Assembly (NCBI GenBank): GCA_964463145.1
Contig: CAYXBG010000018.1
Coordinates: 1-26,898 of the forward strand
Length of the DNA: 26,898 nt
Source of the DNA: CAYXBG01 sp964463145
GTDB lineage: Bacteria; Acidobacteriota; UBA6911; RPQK01; CBDAPI01
Direction: 5' to 3'
Position 1 is the stretch's first letter. Every line of letters begins with the position of its first letter. The notes beneath the pieces were generated by a model, which worked only from the letters and a program-made list of their open reading frames with translations, made no database searches and was not told the DNA's origin. Of the stretch, positions 16,579 to 24,807 are shown piece after piece. Position numbers and translations under genes: made by a program.

Positions 16579-17318
16579 GACACTCCTCCCAAAGATTTTG
16601 TCTTAGAAAATTCCAGAAAAGACTCGTATATGTCAGCCAAGGGTTCCATCTTTGCTGTCCGTAGCGCCCTTATGTGCTTTCGGATTGTTTCTCTGTCCTG
16701 ACGGGCAATCGGTCCCGTTGCGACATCATCTTTGTCATTCCTCTCTAAGTTCAGAAATGTTTGGCGCAGAAATGGAAGACAAAACTCAGATGAAATCCCA
16801 AAACTGTCCTCAAAGACTTGGAAGAAGTGCAGCCACAACAATTGGGTGAAATTCCCGGCAGTCACGCAAAGGGCGTGGTAGAGAGGTTTCGAATTTCCTG
16901 GAATAGGCACAGAGGGATTTTCAAGGCCGGGAATCAATTCCTCTAAGGAAGGCCCCTCACGCTCTACTAAGAATGGGATCGACTTGTAAGTCTTTAGATC
17001 GTAAGAAGCTCTAGAGAATGTACACAGTGGGTGTGCACTCCACGCTCCCTTTACCACCGTACCACCTGAAAAGTGCACCCAGACATGGGTGGGATCGGTA
17101 CGATGCTCCTTAACAAAGCCCTCAATGGAACTATCACTAATGGCTAATAGGACACGGTCACACTTACCTATAAGATATTCTAATTCAGACTGGAGATTAC
17201 CCTTCCGGCTCCAGCGAGTAACCTTAAGACGACTAAGTTTTAAGTAGTGGTGGAGATGACTTGCAAGGCGGCCATCTCCAATCAAAAGCAGAGATGCTTC
17301 GCCAGGTACCTGTCGCAT
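16575..17318 (-). CDS. panG: DUF2520/Rossmann-like reductase, probable PanG-type ketopantoate 2-reductase
   Basis: Likely reduces ketopantoate to (R)-pantoate with NAD(P)H, the step between panB and panC. Residues 9-20 form a nucleotide-binding turn (LLLIGDGRLAS). HFSGG (82-86), AHPLCTF (95-101), the N156 helix and TGPIARQDRETIRKHIRAL (201-219) follow the Rossmann-like plus DUF2520 two-domain pattern. That is the architecture of PanG, the alternative ketopantoate reductase known from Francisella, not of classical PanE/ApbA. The role is inferred from family and position: it is the first gene of an operon in which panB, panC and coaX follow with 4-base overlaps. AAAGGA lies eight bases before the ATG. 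A different 2-oxoacid or imine reductase cannot be excluded. At 247 residues it is slightly short for the family. Confidence 0.75.
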   Translation of the reverse strand: MRQVPGEASLLLIGDGRLASHLHHYLKLSRLKVTRWSRKGNLQSELEYLIGKCDRVLLAISDSSIEGFVKEHRTDPTHVWVHFSGGTVVKGAWSAHPLCTFSRASYDLKTYKSIPFLVEREGPSLEELIPGLENPSVPIPGNSKPLYHALCVTAGNFTQLLWLHFFQVFEDSFGISSEFCLPFLRQTFLNLERNDKDDVATGPIARQDRETIRKHIRALRTAKMEPLADIYESFLEFSKTKSLGGVS

Positions 17319-17620
17319 GGATCAAGTCCTTTCCCGGCTTCTCTCCAGAAACCGCGGCGTACAACTTTGAAAAATTTAATGGATTTCGCATTTCCCTCTA
17401 CAGAGTCGCTGTGAAACTCTTTGTTTACATCAACGCTCTTACTTGCTTATATCCGATAATCTCCTGTTATTTCAACTCATTACGCCTTTCCCTTGTGACA
17501 AAAGTCTCTCCAACGACTATGCGAGAAGCTCAATTTTCACAGCATAAAAAAGGGTTTCTCGCTGAAAACTACCCGGCCATGATTGATTTCAGTGTAGTTT
17601 CAGAAACTCCAGGAAAATTT
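17319..17620. other. Intergenic region upstream of the pantothenate operon
   Basis: Three hundred bases between the M16 partner gene and panG, both on the minus strand. It holds the candidate operon promoter (17446-17475), which leaves a leader of about 120 bases. It also holds an inverted repeat of GCGAGAA (17521-17527) and TTCTCGC (17556-17562), extendable by four pairs if G-T is allowed, around a loop that includes a run of six A. On the minus strand this gives a hairpin with a T-run inside the loop rather than after the stem, so it is not a standard terminator; it may be an operator or fortuitous. A plus-strand open frame crosses the region but looks unreal. Confidence 0.45.
17446..17475 (-). 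promoter_or_regulatory. Candidate promoter of the panG-panB-panC-coaX operon
   Basis: Read on the minus strand, TTGAAA (17475-17470) and TATAAG (17451-17446) are separated by 18 bases. Each matches the sigma70 consensus at five of six positions. Transcription would start near 17440. Confidence 0.48.
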
Positions 17621-19135
17621 TCAGTTCTCAAAAATCTCTTCAACCGGAAAGATACGGACTGATCTGACTTTAAGAGGATAGGTCGCTATCAATGTATCTT
17701 CTTCAAGAACATCAACTGGCTTGGGAGCTCCATATTTTACTGGACTAGGACGATCCTTCCGCAAGGCTTCAGCTAATAATCCCGCCTCTCCCGTTATAAT
17801 GGTAATAATCATATTCTCATGCTGGAAATACTTCTTGAGTGCTGTATTTACTTCGTCAAGGCTTATTGAATCCATCATCTCGCTAAAGCGTGCTAGATGT
17901 CCCTCGCCACTAATTCCGTAGAATACATCATCGACTGCATAACCCAACCGCATTTGTGTCGTTTCCGCAAAATGCAAATAGTACTTACTTAGAAAGGCTC
18001 GGGTTAGCTCAAACTCTGCAGCATTCATACCTTTTTCTATCAGTTCAACCAATTGTCGGATGGCAGCACGCAGTGCGAACTGGGCCTGGGCATTCGGTAG
18101 AGTTCGGATCCAGATCTGAAACATCTGTTGTTTCCGAGCTACATTGACGGGAGGCATAAAACGAGAGCCTCCTTGAGGGAAAGCTTCTATATACGAATAA
18201 TTCCCATAATTCATGCCCCGTTCACCACGGATGAGGTTGTATAGACGTCCTGAAGAGTTACGATGTTCCCCCAACCAGGAGTTGGCAATCCAAAGGGCGT
18301 AAAAATCCCGTTCCCCTCGTCGGACTGAAATTGGAAAACCCAAGCTGATAGAGGCATCAGAATTATCCTTTTGCACGAGCACTACACTGCGACCTTCGGC
18401 CTGAGGTGGCTCGACAGTAGATTCTTCGTTCACTTGTCCGGAAGGTAAATTCTCAAGGGTTTTCTCAAATCTTTCTACCAGCCAACCTGGATATCCGCCG
18501 CCAAGGGCTACCCTGGAATTCCCTCTAATATAGAACCTCTCGTAAAAACTCCTAACATCGTTGAGTGTTATCGATTTCAGTCCCGCCACGGTACCTTGAA
18601 CCGGATGCCGGTAAGGTGTGCCAGTGAAAATCATTTCGGACAGCACCTCCTTACAAAGTTCCTCATCTGAGGCGTAACGAAGAGTCTTCTCGAGGTAGTT
18701 GAGTTGATCATTCTTTAAGCGATTGAAATCGTCCTCGTTAAAATCAGGCCGAAGATAAGCATCCGTTAATAGGACAAAATACTCCTGCAGATTTTCAATA
18801 TGACTGCGACCATTCAGCGTTGTCATTTCCTTATCCACATGTACACTATATTCTGAAGCTAGCGGATATAATTTCTCTACAATCTCTTTATAGTCATTTA
18901 CCTTAGTTGCACCACTAGAAATCAGCGAACCAGTAAGTGCTGCTAGACCCTCTTTGCCGGGAGGATCATTCTGTGAACCAACTTGGAACCAGACCGTAAA
19001 TGACACTGTGGGATCATCGAGTACCGGCAGAAGAATAGCCCTACTATCATCACTCCTGGGCAAAACACAGGCGACAAATATCAAGGTTAAGATAATAGCT
19101 ACAACCACCCAGTAGGGTTGTTTTTTCGGGAACAT
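17621..19135 (-). CDS. M16-family peptidase-like protein, non-catalytic partner subunit
   Basis: The 504-residue protein has an N-terminal hydrophobic anchor or signal (residues 9-23) ending in VAC, a possible but imperfect lipobox. The body has the two-domain M16 fold wording: FTVWFQVGSQNDP, GLAALTGSL, then LYNLIRGERGMNYGNYSYIEA. The zinc motif HxxEH is absent; the equivalent segment reads GKEGLAALTGSL. It keeps the Arg/Tyr pair near 303 and 310 that helps M16 partners bind substrate. This is the pattern of two-subunit M16B enzymes, in which one chain carries zinc and the other completes the chamber. I use ATG 19135, which overlaps the upstream gene's TGA (TGATG) and has AAAGGAG seven bases before it; the preceding TTG at 19138 is too close. 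Confidence 0.85.
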   Translation of the reverse strand: MFPKKQPYWVVVAIILTLIFVACVLPRSDDSRAILLPVLDDPTVSFTVWFQVGSQNDPPGKEGLAALTGSLISSGATKVNDYKEIVEKLYPLASEYSVHVDKEMTTLNGRSHIENLQEYFVLLTDAYLRPDFNEDDFNRLKNDQLNYLEKTLRYASDEELCKEVLSEMIFTGTPYRHPVQGTVAGLKSITLNDVRSFYERFYIRGNSRVALGGGYPGWLVERFEKTLENLPSGQVNEESTVEPPQAEGRSVVLVQKDNSDASISLGFPISVRRGERDFYALWIANSWLGEHRNSSGRLYNLIRGERGMNYGNYSYIEAFPQGGSRFMPPVNVARKQQMFQIWIRTLPNAQAQFALRAAIRQLVELIEKGMNAAEFELTRAFLSKYYLHFAETTQMRLGYAVDDVFYGISGEGHLARFSEMMDSISLDEVNTALKKYFQHENMIITIITGEAGLLAEALRKDRPSPVKYGAPKPVDVLEEDTLIATYPLKVRSVRIFPVEEIFEN

Positions 19136-20475
19136 CAATTAGCTCCTTTCAGTACAGCAACCGTTCGTTTTTGGGAAACGAAATACTTGCGAGCCGCACT
19201 GAGCACATCTTCAGGAGCAACTTTTTCGGCTGTCTCGTGCAGGACATTGACCACCTGATGTGTGCCAGATACTGCCAACCAACGGACAAGACTGCGGGCC
19301 ACATTAGAAGGCGTATTGAGACCCATCAGGAAATTGTATTTGAGTCGAGATTTGAGTTCTTGTAGTCGACCTGTTTCTGGCGTCTTACTTTTGAACTCGG
19401 CTATGACACGATCTATCTCCGAAATGACATATTCCACCTTTGCCGGATCCTTGATCCTAGTGACGATATCGATCAAACCAGGATCTCGGTTCGTATTTTG
19501 CCTTGCCTGTATAAACTCTATGACCTGTTCCTCAAGAACTAGTTTTTTGTATATTTCACTAGCCCTTCCGAAAGCCATCTCACAGAGGAGACTATTGGCA
19601 ACGTAATATCGATCCTCAGGATTAAAGGCATCTGCTTTATAAGAGATCCAAACTATAGGCAGTGACTTCCCATGGTAGGGCACCTCAATCCTTCGCTCAG
19701 CGGTTTGAGGGGGCTCGCGAGGTATATTTGGAGGCTTGTAGCCGACTTCCCATTTCCCATAGTAATTTTGGATCATTCCCATAGTCGTTTCAGGATCGAT
19801 CGGACCGACTATTAACAGGATGGTGTTTTCAGGACGATAGTGGCGTTCAAAAAACGATTTTGAATAACCAAACAAATTTGGCATTTCTTTAATATCTTCT
19901 TCATAACCCATAGCTGTGTGACCATAGGTGTGTTTACTAAAAGCTTCTCTGTGCACCGCTTCGGCCACAACGAAAAATGGGTTCATACGGTTCTTGCGGT
20001 ACTCTCCATAGACTGCTCCAGCCTCTGTCTGAAACATCTCTTTAGGGTAAGCAAGATTCTGGAATCGATCGCTTTCGACCTCCATTACAACCTCTAGGTC
20101 CTGGGAAGAGATCGACAAATGATAGGCGGTCAAATCATCGGTGGTGAAAGCATTTGTAGAAGCACCTATGCTAGTAGTGATTGCCTTGTAGACACCTGCT
20201 GGATAGGCCACCGTGCCACGGAACATCATGTGCTCAAAAAAATGAGCAAATCCAGTCCGATTCTCCTCATACTCATCTCGGGAACCCACACGTACAATTG
20301 ACCAATACGCGATGAGTCCTCCTGAGTTCATTGAGACTAGTACTACCTCAAGACCGTTATCAAGTGTCTCAGTTTGGATGGCATACGGGAAAATCCCATC
20401 AGAAGAAATGATTGGAATAGTTATTAAGGTTACTGTTAACGCGACAATTAGTAGCCGGTGGATCTTTTTTTTCAA
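19135..20475 (-). CDS. M16-family zinc metallopeptidase, catalytic subunit
   Basis: Exported peptidase with a 446-residue chain. The N-terminal hydrophobic stretch (8-24) is a signal peptide or anchor. The inverted zinc motif HFFEH lies at 78-82 in GFAHFFEHMMFRGT. The third ligand E158 in AVYGEYRKNR is exactly 76 residues after the second His, as the HxxEH(x)76E rule of M16 requires. The opening TLDNGLEVVLVSMNSGG and later HYRPENTILLIVGPIDPE are standard M16 landmarks. It probably degrades peptides or small proteins in the periplasm together with the downstream non-catalytic subunit. The start is TTG 20475 with AGGAG six bases upstream. It is co-transcribed with the partner gene and divergent from an M28 peptidase gene, so the region looks devoted to peptide breakdown. 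Confidence 0.92.
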   Translation of the reverse strand: MKKKIHRLLIVALTVTLITIPIISSDGIFPYAIQTETLDNGLEVVLVSMNSGGLIAYWSIVRVGSRDEYEENRTGFAHFFEHMMFRGTVAYPAGVYKAITTSIGASTNAFTTDDLTAYHLSISSQDLEVVMEVESDRFQNLAYPKEMFQTEAGAVYGEYRKNRMNPFFVVAEAVHREAFSKHTYGHTAMGYEEDIKEMPNLFGYSKSFFERHYRPENTILLIVGPIDPETTMGMIQNYYGKWEVGYKPPNIPREPPQTAERRIEVPYHGKSLPIVWISYKADAFNPEDRYYVANSLLCEMAFGRASEIYKKLVLEEQVIEFIQARQNTNRDPGLIDIVTRIKDPAKVEYVISEIDRVIAEFKSKTPETGRLQELKSRLKYNFLMGLNTPSNVARSLVRWLAVSGTHQVVNVLHETAEKVAPEDVLSAARKYFVSQKRTVAVLKGAN

Positions 20476-20525
20476 ACCTCTCTCCTATTGATTTTTCGTA
20501 GCTCCTGGCGAATCACTACTTCTAG

Positions 20526-20534
20526 ATTATGCCA
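20526..20534 (-). promoter_or_regulatory. Candidate extended -10 promoter for the M16 pair
   Basis: On the minus strand the bases read TGGCATAAT, an extended -10 (TGn before CATAAT, five of six to consensus). No good -35 is seen at the right distance. It would start transcription about 45 bases before the TTG at 20475. Confidence 0.35.
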
Positions 20535-20563
20535 CGCAGGATCCCTCCAAAGTAAAACTACTC

Positions 20564-20592
20564 TTGCCAGTCTGTTACCTCAAACCTATTAT
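20564..20592 (+). promoter_or_regulatory. Near-consensus promoter for the second M28 peptidase gene
   Basis: TTGCCA (20564-20569) and TATTAT (20587-20592) with a 17-base spacer each match the consensus at five of six positions. The start would be near 20599, about 45 bases before the ATG. It lies close to, and points away from, the M16 promoter. Confidence 0.55.
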
Positions 20593-20644
20593 GTAGTCGG
20601 CTGTGCCGCCTCACAGATACAACCATTTTCCTAAGGAGAGCCTT

Positions 20645-22297
20645 ATGAAAAATCTCATACCTTTTCTGATCTTAACCCTCTGTTGGGGAGGACTACTCTC
20701 CAAAGACTCATCCGACCTGAATGCAATATACCTAATAAAACAACAGGCTCTTAAGAAATCTCAGGTTATGGATCACCTATTTCAACTAGTAGAGGTTCAC
20801 GGCCCGAGATTGACTGGCTCTCCGGGATTTAAGAGCGCTGCAGAGTGGGCAGTGCAACGTCTTCAGGAATGGGGAATGGATAATACAAAACTAGAGAAGT
20901 GGGGACCATACGGACACGGTTGGAGCTATAGTCGTTTTTCGGCACATCTCATCAGTCCTCAATATGAAGCCTTGATAGGGGTACCTCTAGGCTGGACGCC
21001 TGGGACCAGTGGTCCGGTAAGAGGCACACCATTGATTGCCCCCCTAGAAAAGGATGTCCAAGCATTCATTTCCAAGTATAAAGGCCGTCTCAAGGGTGCG
21101 ATTATCCTAGCTGCTAAAATTCAACCCGTCAAAGTTGTCGAAACTGCATATTTTCAGCGGTGGACTAAAGATGAATTGGACAAGTTGGCGACAGCTGAGC
21201 AGGCATCCCCGAATCAATTCGACTATTCTGATCCAAATCTCAAGATCCCTGCTTCAGGGGATAGGCGTCGAGCCTACTTTGAAAATGCCCCTTCCTGGGT
21301 GATCGATAGGTATCGAGCCCAGCGCCGAAAACGCCAAAATCGGCTCAATAAATTCCTGACTGAAGAAGGAGTTACACTGATTATCCATCCTGCTGCAAAA
21401 GGTAGTGGAGGGACAGTATTCCCTCCACGTATGGGAAGTCATAATCCTAAAGACCCTTTACCTCCACCGGCAATTGCCTTGACACCTGAACATTACAATC
21501 GGATCTTTCGACTAGTGGACCGCAATCTCAAACCTGAGATAGAAGTGAACACCACAACTCGCTTCTGGTCGGACGATCTCAACTCCATCAATGTAGTCGC
21601 TGAACTAACTGGCACACAATCTCCAGAAGAAGTGGTCATGATTGGAGCTCACCTTGACTCAGTAGCTCCCGGTCTGGGGGCTACTGATAACGCAGCAGGA
21701 AGTGCCGTCATGATGGAGGTCATGAGGATTTTTAAAGCCACAGAATTACCATTAGCCCGTACTGTTAGAATTGTCTTATGGGGTGGTGAGGAACAGGGTT
21801 TACTCGGCTCTGAAGCCTATGTCAATCAACACTTTGCCGACAAAAACACTATGGAACTGAGACCAGAACATCAGAAACTTTCAGCCTACTATAATCTCGA
21901 TAATGGAGGAGGACGAATTAGAGGGATTTATCTCCAGGAGAACGAAATGGTACGTCCTATCTTTGAATCCTGGCTTAAACCATTTAAAGATATGGGAGCT
22001 ACCACTGTATCCATTCGTAATACTGGGTTTACCGACCATGTGCCTTTTGACGCCGTGGGACTTCCTGGATTCCAGTTCATCCAGGATCCTCTGGAATATA
22101 GTACTCGTACCCACCATTCCACTATGGACACTTATGACCGTATTCAGCCTGGGGACCTCATGCAGGCCTCGGCTATAATAGCCTCCTTCGTTTACCACAC
22201 TGCAAATCGAACCAAACTGCTACCTCGGAAACCTCTTCCACCCCCTCCTACAATTCCTGAAAACCTACAAGGAGAAAAGAACTCGCCAGTTGAGTAG
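20645..22297 (+). CDS. Exported M28-family zinc aminopeptidase/carboxypeptidase
   Basis: The 550-residue protein has a signal peptide (MKNLIPFLILTLCWGGLLS). The N-terminal region shows LVEVHGPRLTGSPGFKSAAEW, as in M28 plasma-carboxypeptidase-like proteins, followed by a PA-type insert at about 110-290. All five zinc/catalytic positions of a two-zinc M28 enzyme are present: H336 and D348 (IGAHLDSVAPGLGATDNAAG), E382-E383 (WGGEEQGLLGS), D419 (NLDNGGG) and the final His in TRTHHSTMDTYD (490/491). The start is ATG 20645, with AAGGAG six bases upstream; an in-frame GTG at 20603 has no such site. The tail is proline-rich (KPLPPPPTIPE). It likely trims peptides in the periplasm. It is followed 38 bases later by a lyase gene in the same direction. 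Confidence 0.92.
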   Translation: MKNLIPFLILTLCWGGLLSKDSSDLNAIYLIKQQALKKSQVMDHLFQLVEVHGPRLTGSPGFKSAAEWAVQRLQEWGMDNTKLEKWGPYGHGWSYSRFSAHLISPQYEALIGVPLGWTPGTSGPVRGTPLIAPLEKDVQAFISKYKGRLKGAIILAAKIQPVKVVETAYFQRWTKDELDKLATAEQASPNQFDYSDPNLKIPASGDRRRAYFENAPSWVIDRYRAQRRKRQNRLNKFLTEEGVTLIIHPAAKGSGGTVFPPRMGSHNPKDPLPPPAIALTPEHYNRIFRLVDRNLKPEIEVNTTTRFWSDDLNSINVVAELTGTQSPEEVVMIGAHLDSVAPGLGATDNAAGSAVMMEVMRIFKATELPLARTVRIVLWGGEEQGLLGSEAYVNQHFADKNTMELRPEHQKLSAYYNLDNGGGRIRGIYLQENEMVRPIFESWLKPFKDMGATTVSIRNTGFTDHVPFDAVGLPGFQFIQDPLEYSTRTHHSTMDTYDRIQPGDLMQASAIIASFVYHTANRTKLLPRKPLPPPPTIPENLQGEKNSPVE

Positions 22298-22335
22298 CTT
22301 CTTAATGTCTCTAAGGCGGGATTCTGTTCCACCCA

Positions 22336-23214
22336 ATGAATGAGGTTCGGATAGATGGCATGAACAGCGGTCCTTCAAATTTACGGGATCTATTGGACCG
22401 TCCGGGCATCATCCGTAGCTTAGGAGCTCATGATGCATTCACGGCCATTCTTCTGGAAGATGTAGGCTTTGAGGTTGTTTTTCTGGGGGGATTCGGAGTC
22501 AGTGCATCACTTCTGGGCATGCCTGACCTTGATTTCCTGTCTATGTCCCAAATGGCGGAGTGTATTGCCCGCATCACCTCACGCGTATCTAGGCCAATGA
22601 TCGCTGACGGTGATACTGGACATGGTAATGTCCGAGAAACTGTCAGTGCTTTTGAGGCAGCAGGAGCAGCAGGTGTTTTGATCGAAGATCAGATCTCTCC
22701 AAAACGTTGTGGCCACTTCGGTGAAAAGCAGGTCGTCGACCGTAATGAGATGGAGATAAGGATCATGGATGCATTGGAGGCACGATCAAACCCTGATTTC
22801 CTGATACTTGCACGCACAGATGCGCGACAGCAAAAAGGCCTTGAAGAAGCTGTTCAGAGGGCAAAAATCTGTCAAGAAATCGGGGCAGATATGATCTTTG
22901 TTGAGGCTCCGCAATCGCGTCAAGAATTGGAAGAAATAGCCTCACGGGTAGATGGACCACTCCTTGCAAACATGCTCACTGGTGGGTTGACCCCAATTCT
23001 ATCTGCCGATGAGCTCGAATCTCTGGGTTATAAGATTGTCGTTTGCCCAGTGGAGTCTCTTATGGTGACAGCTCAAGCTGTCCGCCATCTTGGGCAAACG
23101 TTCCTTTCTGAAGGTCGGATTGACCACTTAATTTCAACGGTTGATTTTGAGGAACTAAAAGAGATTCTAGAGGTCAAACAACATCTTTTAAGTAGAAATC
23201 CTCTTAAAAAATAA
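22336..23214 (+). CDS. Isocitrate lyase/PEP mutase superfamily C-C lyase (methylisocitrate- or dimethylmalate-lyase-like)
   Basis: A 292-residue cytoplasmic TIM-barrel protein. GAHDAFTAILLEDVGFEVVFLGG opens the barrel. ADGDTGHGN (90-98) supplies the Mg-binding aspartates, LIEDQ (115-119) the next ligands and SPKRCGH (121-127) the gating loop, with the catalytic Cys of isocitrate and methylisocitrate lyases. LARTDA follows. The Cys argues for a lyase that cleaves a 2-hydroxyacid C-C bond, rather than PEP mutase or the Cys-free oxaloacetate decarboxylases. Possible substrates are 2-methylisocitrate or 2,3-dimethylmalate; no prp or nicotinate-degradation genes are near, so the substrate is open. 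ATG 22336 is used. Only a weak GGCGGG lies upstream, and ATG 22360 is an alternative. It may be co-transcribed with the M28 gene. Confidence 0.83.
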   Translation: MNEVRIDGMNSGPSNLRDLLDRPGIIRSLGAHDAFTAILLEDVGFEVVFLGGFGVSASLLGMPDLDFLSMSQMAECIARITSRVSRPMIADGDTGHGNVRETVSAFEAAGAAGVLIEDQISPKRCGHFGEKQVVDRNEMEIRIMDALEARSNPDFLILARTDARQQKGLEEAVQRAKICQEIGADMIFVEAPQSRQELEEIASRVDGPLLANMLTGGLTPILSADELESLGYKIVVCPVESLMVTAQAVRHLGQTFLSEGRIDHLISTVDFEELKEILEVKQHLLSRNPLKK

Positions 23215-23227
23215 TCGCGAGCGGCAA

Positions 23228-23250
23228 GTCAACCTAGTTACTAGGTCAAC
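23228..23250. repeat. Perfect inverted repeat between convergent genes
   Basis: ACCTAGT (23232-23238), one T, then ACTAGGT (23240-23246) form a 15-base palindrome flanked by a direct repeat GTCAAC (23228-23233 and 23245-23250). It sits in the 53-base gap between the convergent lyase and NhaC genes. There is no T-run on either side, so it is at best a weak bidirectional terminator. Confidence 0.6.
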
Positions 23251-23267
23251 GTGAAACGATTTGCCAG

Positions 23268-24752
23268 TTATTGATGTTCTTCGGGCACATTAACCGATTT
23301 ACTAGACACTGCCTCCATTCTCTCTATAGAAAAACCCGTGAAACCATAAACCGCTGAAATAAAAGGGTTTAATAGATTGAAAAAAGCAAAAGGCAAGTAG
23401 GAAAAGGTTGCTACAGAAAGTGCTGTGGCCATGAACGCGCCGCAAGTGTTCCAAGGCACTAATGGCGAAGTGAGAGTGCCTGCATCCTCTAAACAGCGTG
23501 ACAGATTCTTTGATTTCAATCCTTTCCTTTGAAATTCAAAGCGGTACATCCTCCCTGGAATAACAATAGACATATACTGGTCGGACGCCACAACATTAAT
23601 GCCCAGGCTAGTTAATAGCGTCGCAAAGATAAGTGATCTGGTACTCTTGACCCGAGAAAGAATCCTTCTTGTGAGCGAGGCGAGTATCCCTGTTCTTTCA
23701 AGAACACCCCCAAATGCCATAGCTGACAATATCAACCAAACAGTGTCTAGCATTTGCTTCATTCCTCCACGAGTTAGAATCGCATCAATCTGAGAGTTGC
23801 CAGTTTCGCAAACGAAACCACCATACATCGCCCGCCAGAAACCCTCGATGAGTGCAAGTACTCGAGGCAGTTCTTTATCGCCAACGAATCGAATTACAAC
23901 CTCCTCCTGAAAAAAACACGCAAACAATCCCCCCATAAGTGCACCTACCAGAAGAGCTGGGAACGCAGGCACTCTACAAGCAACCAACAGTAATACCAGA
24001 ATGGGTGGAACTAGAAGATGCAAACCAATGTCAAAATTAGCGACCAAAGTAGAAGTAAATCGGCCTAGATCAGATTCTGCTGTAGAATCTCGCACGCCGG
24101 CAAAATCCATACAGGAAAAAAGGATTATCGCAATCACAAAACTTGGGACCGTCGTCCAGAGCATATGCCGGATATGGGAGAAAAGCTCTGTTCCCGCCAT
24201 AGCTGGAGCCAAATTAGTTGTATCCGATAGCGGAGAAAGCTTATCTCCAAAATAGGCTCCAGAGATTATGGCTCCAGCGGTGACCGGAAGACTAACTTGG
24301 AGAACGCTTGCTATTCCAATCAGAGAAATACCAATTGTGCTTACCGTTGTCCAAGAGCTCCCTGTTGCACAGGAAACCACCGCACAGATCAGGCAGGCTG
24401 CTGCAAAAAAATAATCAGCCCTCAGGATCTGTAACCCCCAGTATATGAGGCTAGGAACTATACCAGAGAGAATCCAAGTTCCGATGAGAGCACCAATTGT
24501 CAGCAGGATGAGAATCGCCCCAGATGCCAGGGAAATTCCTCTTACCATACCTTCTTCCAGTTCCTCCCATGTGAAACCTAACCTGAAACCAACAAGCAAT
24601 GCGACAAAAGTGGCCACCATAAGAGCGACCTGATTAGGTCCAAAAGATGCATTCTCCCCGAAAAAATATACAGCACCGGATAGGAGCCCGATCAGGATTA
24701 CTACCGGCAAAACACTCTCCCAGATATGAGGTGTTCTCGGCCGCTTGGTCAT
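23268..24752 (-). CDS. nhaC: NhaC-family Na+/H+ antiporter
   Basis: Inner-membrane antiporter of 494 residues with about eleven or twelve hydrophobic segments. The most diagnostic block is SGAYFGDKLSPLSDTTNLAP, followed by HIRHMLWTTVPSF, the conserved ion-pathway region of NhaC proteins. CATGSSWTTVSTIGISLIGIA upstream and NVVASDQYMSIVIPGRMYR with TSPLVPWNTCGAFMATALSV in the C-half are also typical. It would exchange Na+ for H+ in pH and sodium homeostasis. Some relatives exchange malate or other organic ions (MleN type), so the substrate is likely but not certain. It lies 55 bases downstream of ispG on the same strand and could be co-transcribed with it. No strong ribosome-binding site precedes the ATG. 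Confidence 0.9.
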   Translation of the reverse strand: MTKRPRTPHIWESVLPVVILIGLLSGAVYFFGENASFGPNQVALMVATFVALLVGFRLGFTWEELEEGMVRGISLASGAILILLTIGALIGTWILSGIVPSLIYWGLQILRADYFFAAACLICAVVSCATGSSWTTVSTIGISLIGIASVLQVSLPVTAGAIISGAYFGDKLSPLSDTTNLAPAMAGTELFSHIRHMLWTTVPSFVIAIILFSCMDFAGVRDSTAESDLGRFTSTLVANFDIGLHLLVPPILVLLLVACRVPAFPALLVGALMGGLFACFFQEEVVIRFVGDKELPRVLALIEGFWRAMYGGFVCETGNSQIDAILTRGGMKQMLDTVWLILSAMAFGGVLERTGILASLTRRILSRVKSTRSLIFATLLTSLGINVVASDQYMSIVIPGRMYRFEFQRKGLKSKNLSRCLEDAGTLTSPLVPWNTCGAFMATALSVATFSYLPFAFFNLLNPFISAVYGFTGFSIERMEAVSSKSVNVPEEHQ

Positions 24753-24807
24753 GGGATTTTCTTCCCTTCGCTACTTAGTAGCCACTCAAAACCCATCCGA
24801 ATAGAGA

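Noticed and set aside
17261..17662. A 133-codon plus-strand open frame covering the whole gap between panG and the M16 partner gene, with GGAG six bases before its TTG.
   Set aside because: It overlaps both flanking minus-strand genes in antisense and its translation shows no recognisable domain. The gap is better explained as the operon's promoter region. Conservation of the protein in relatives would be needed to revive it.
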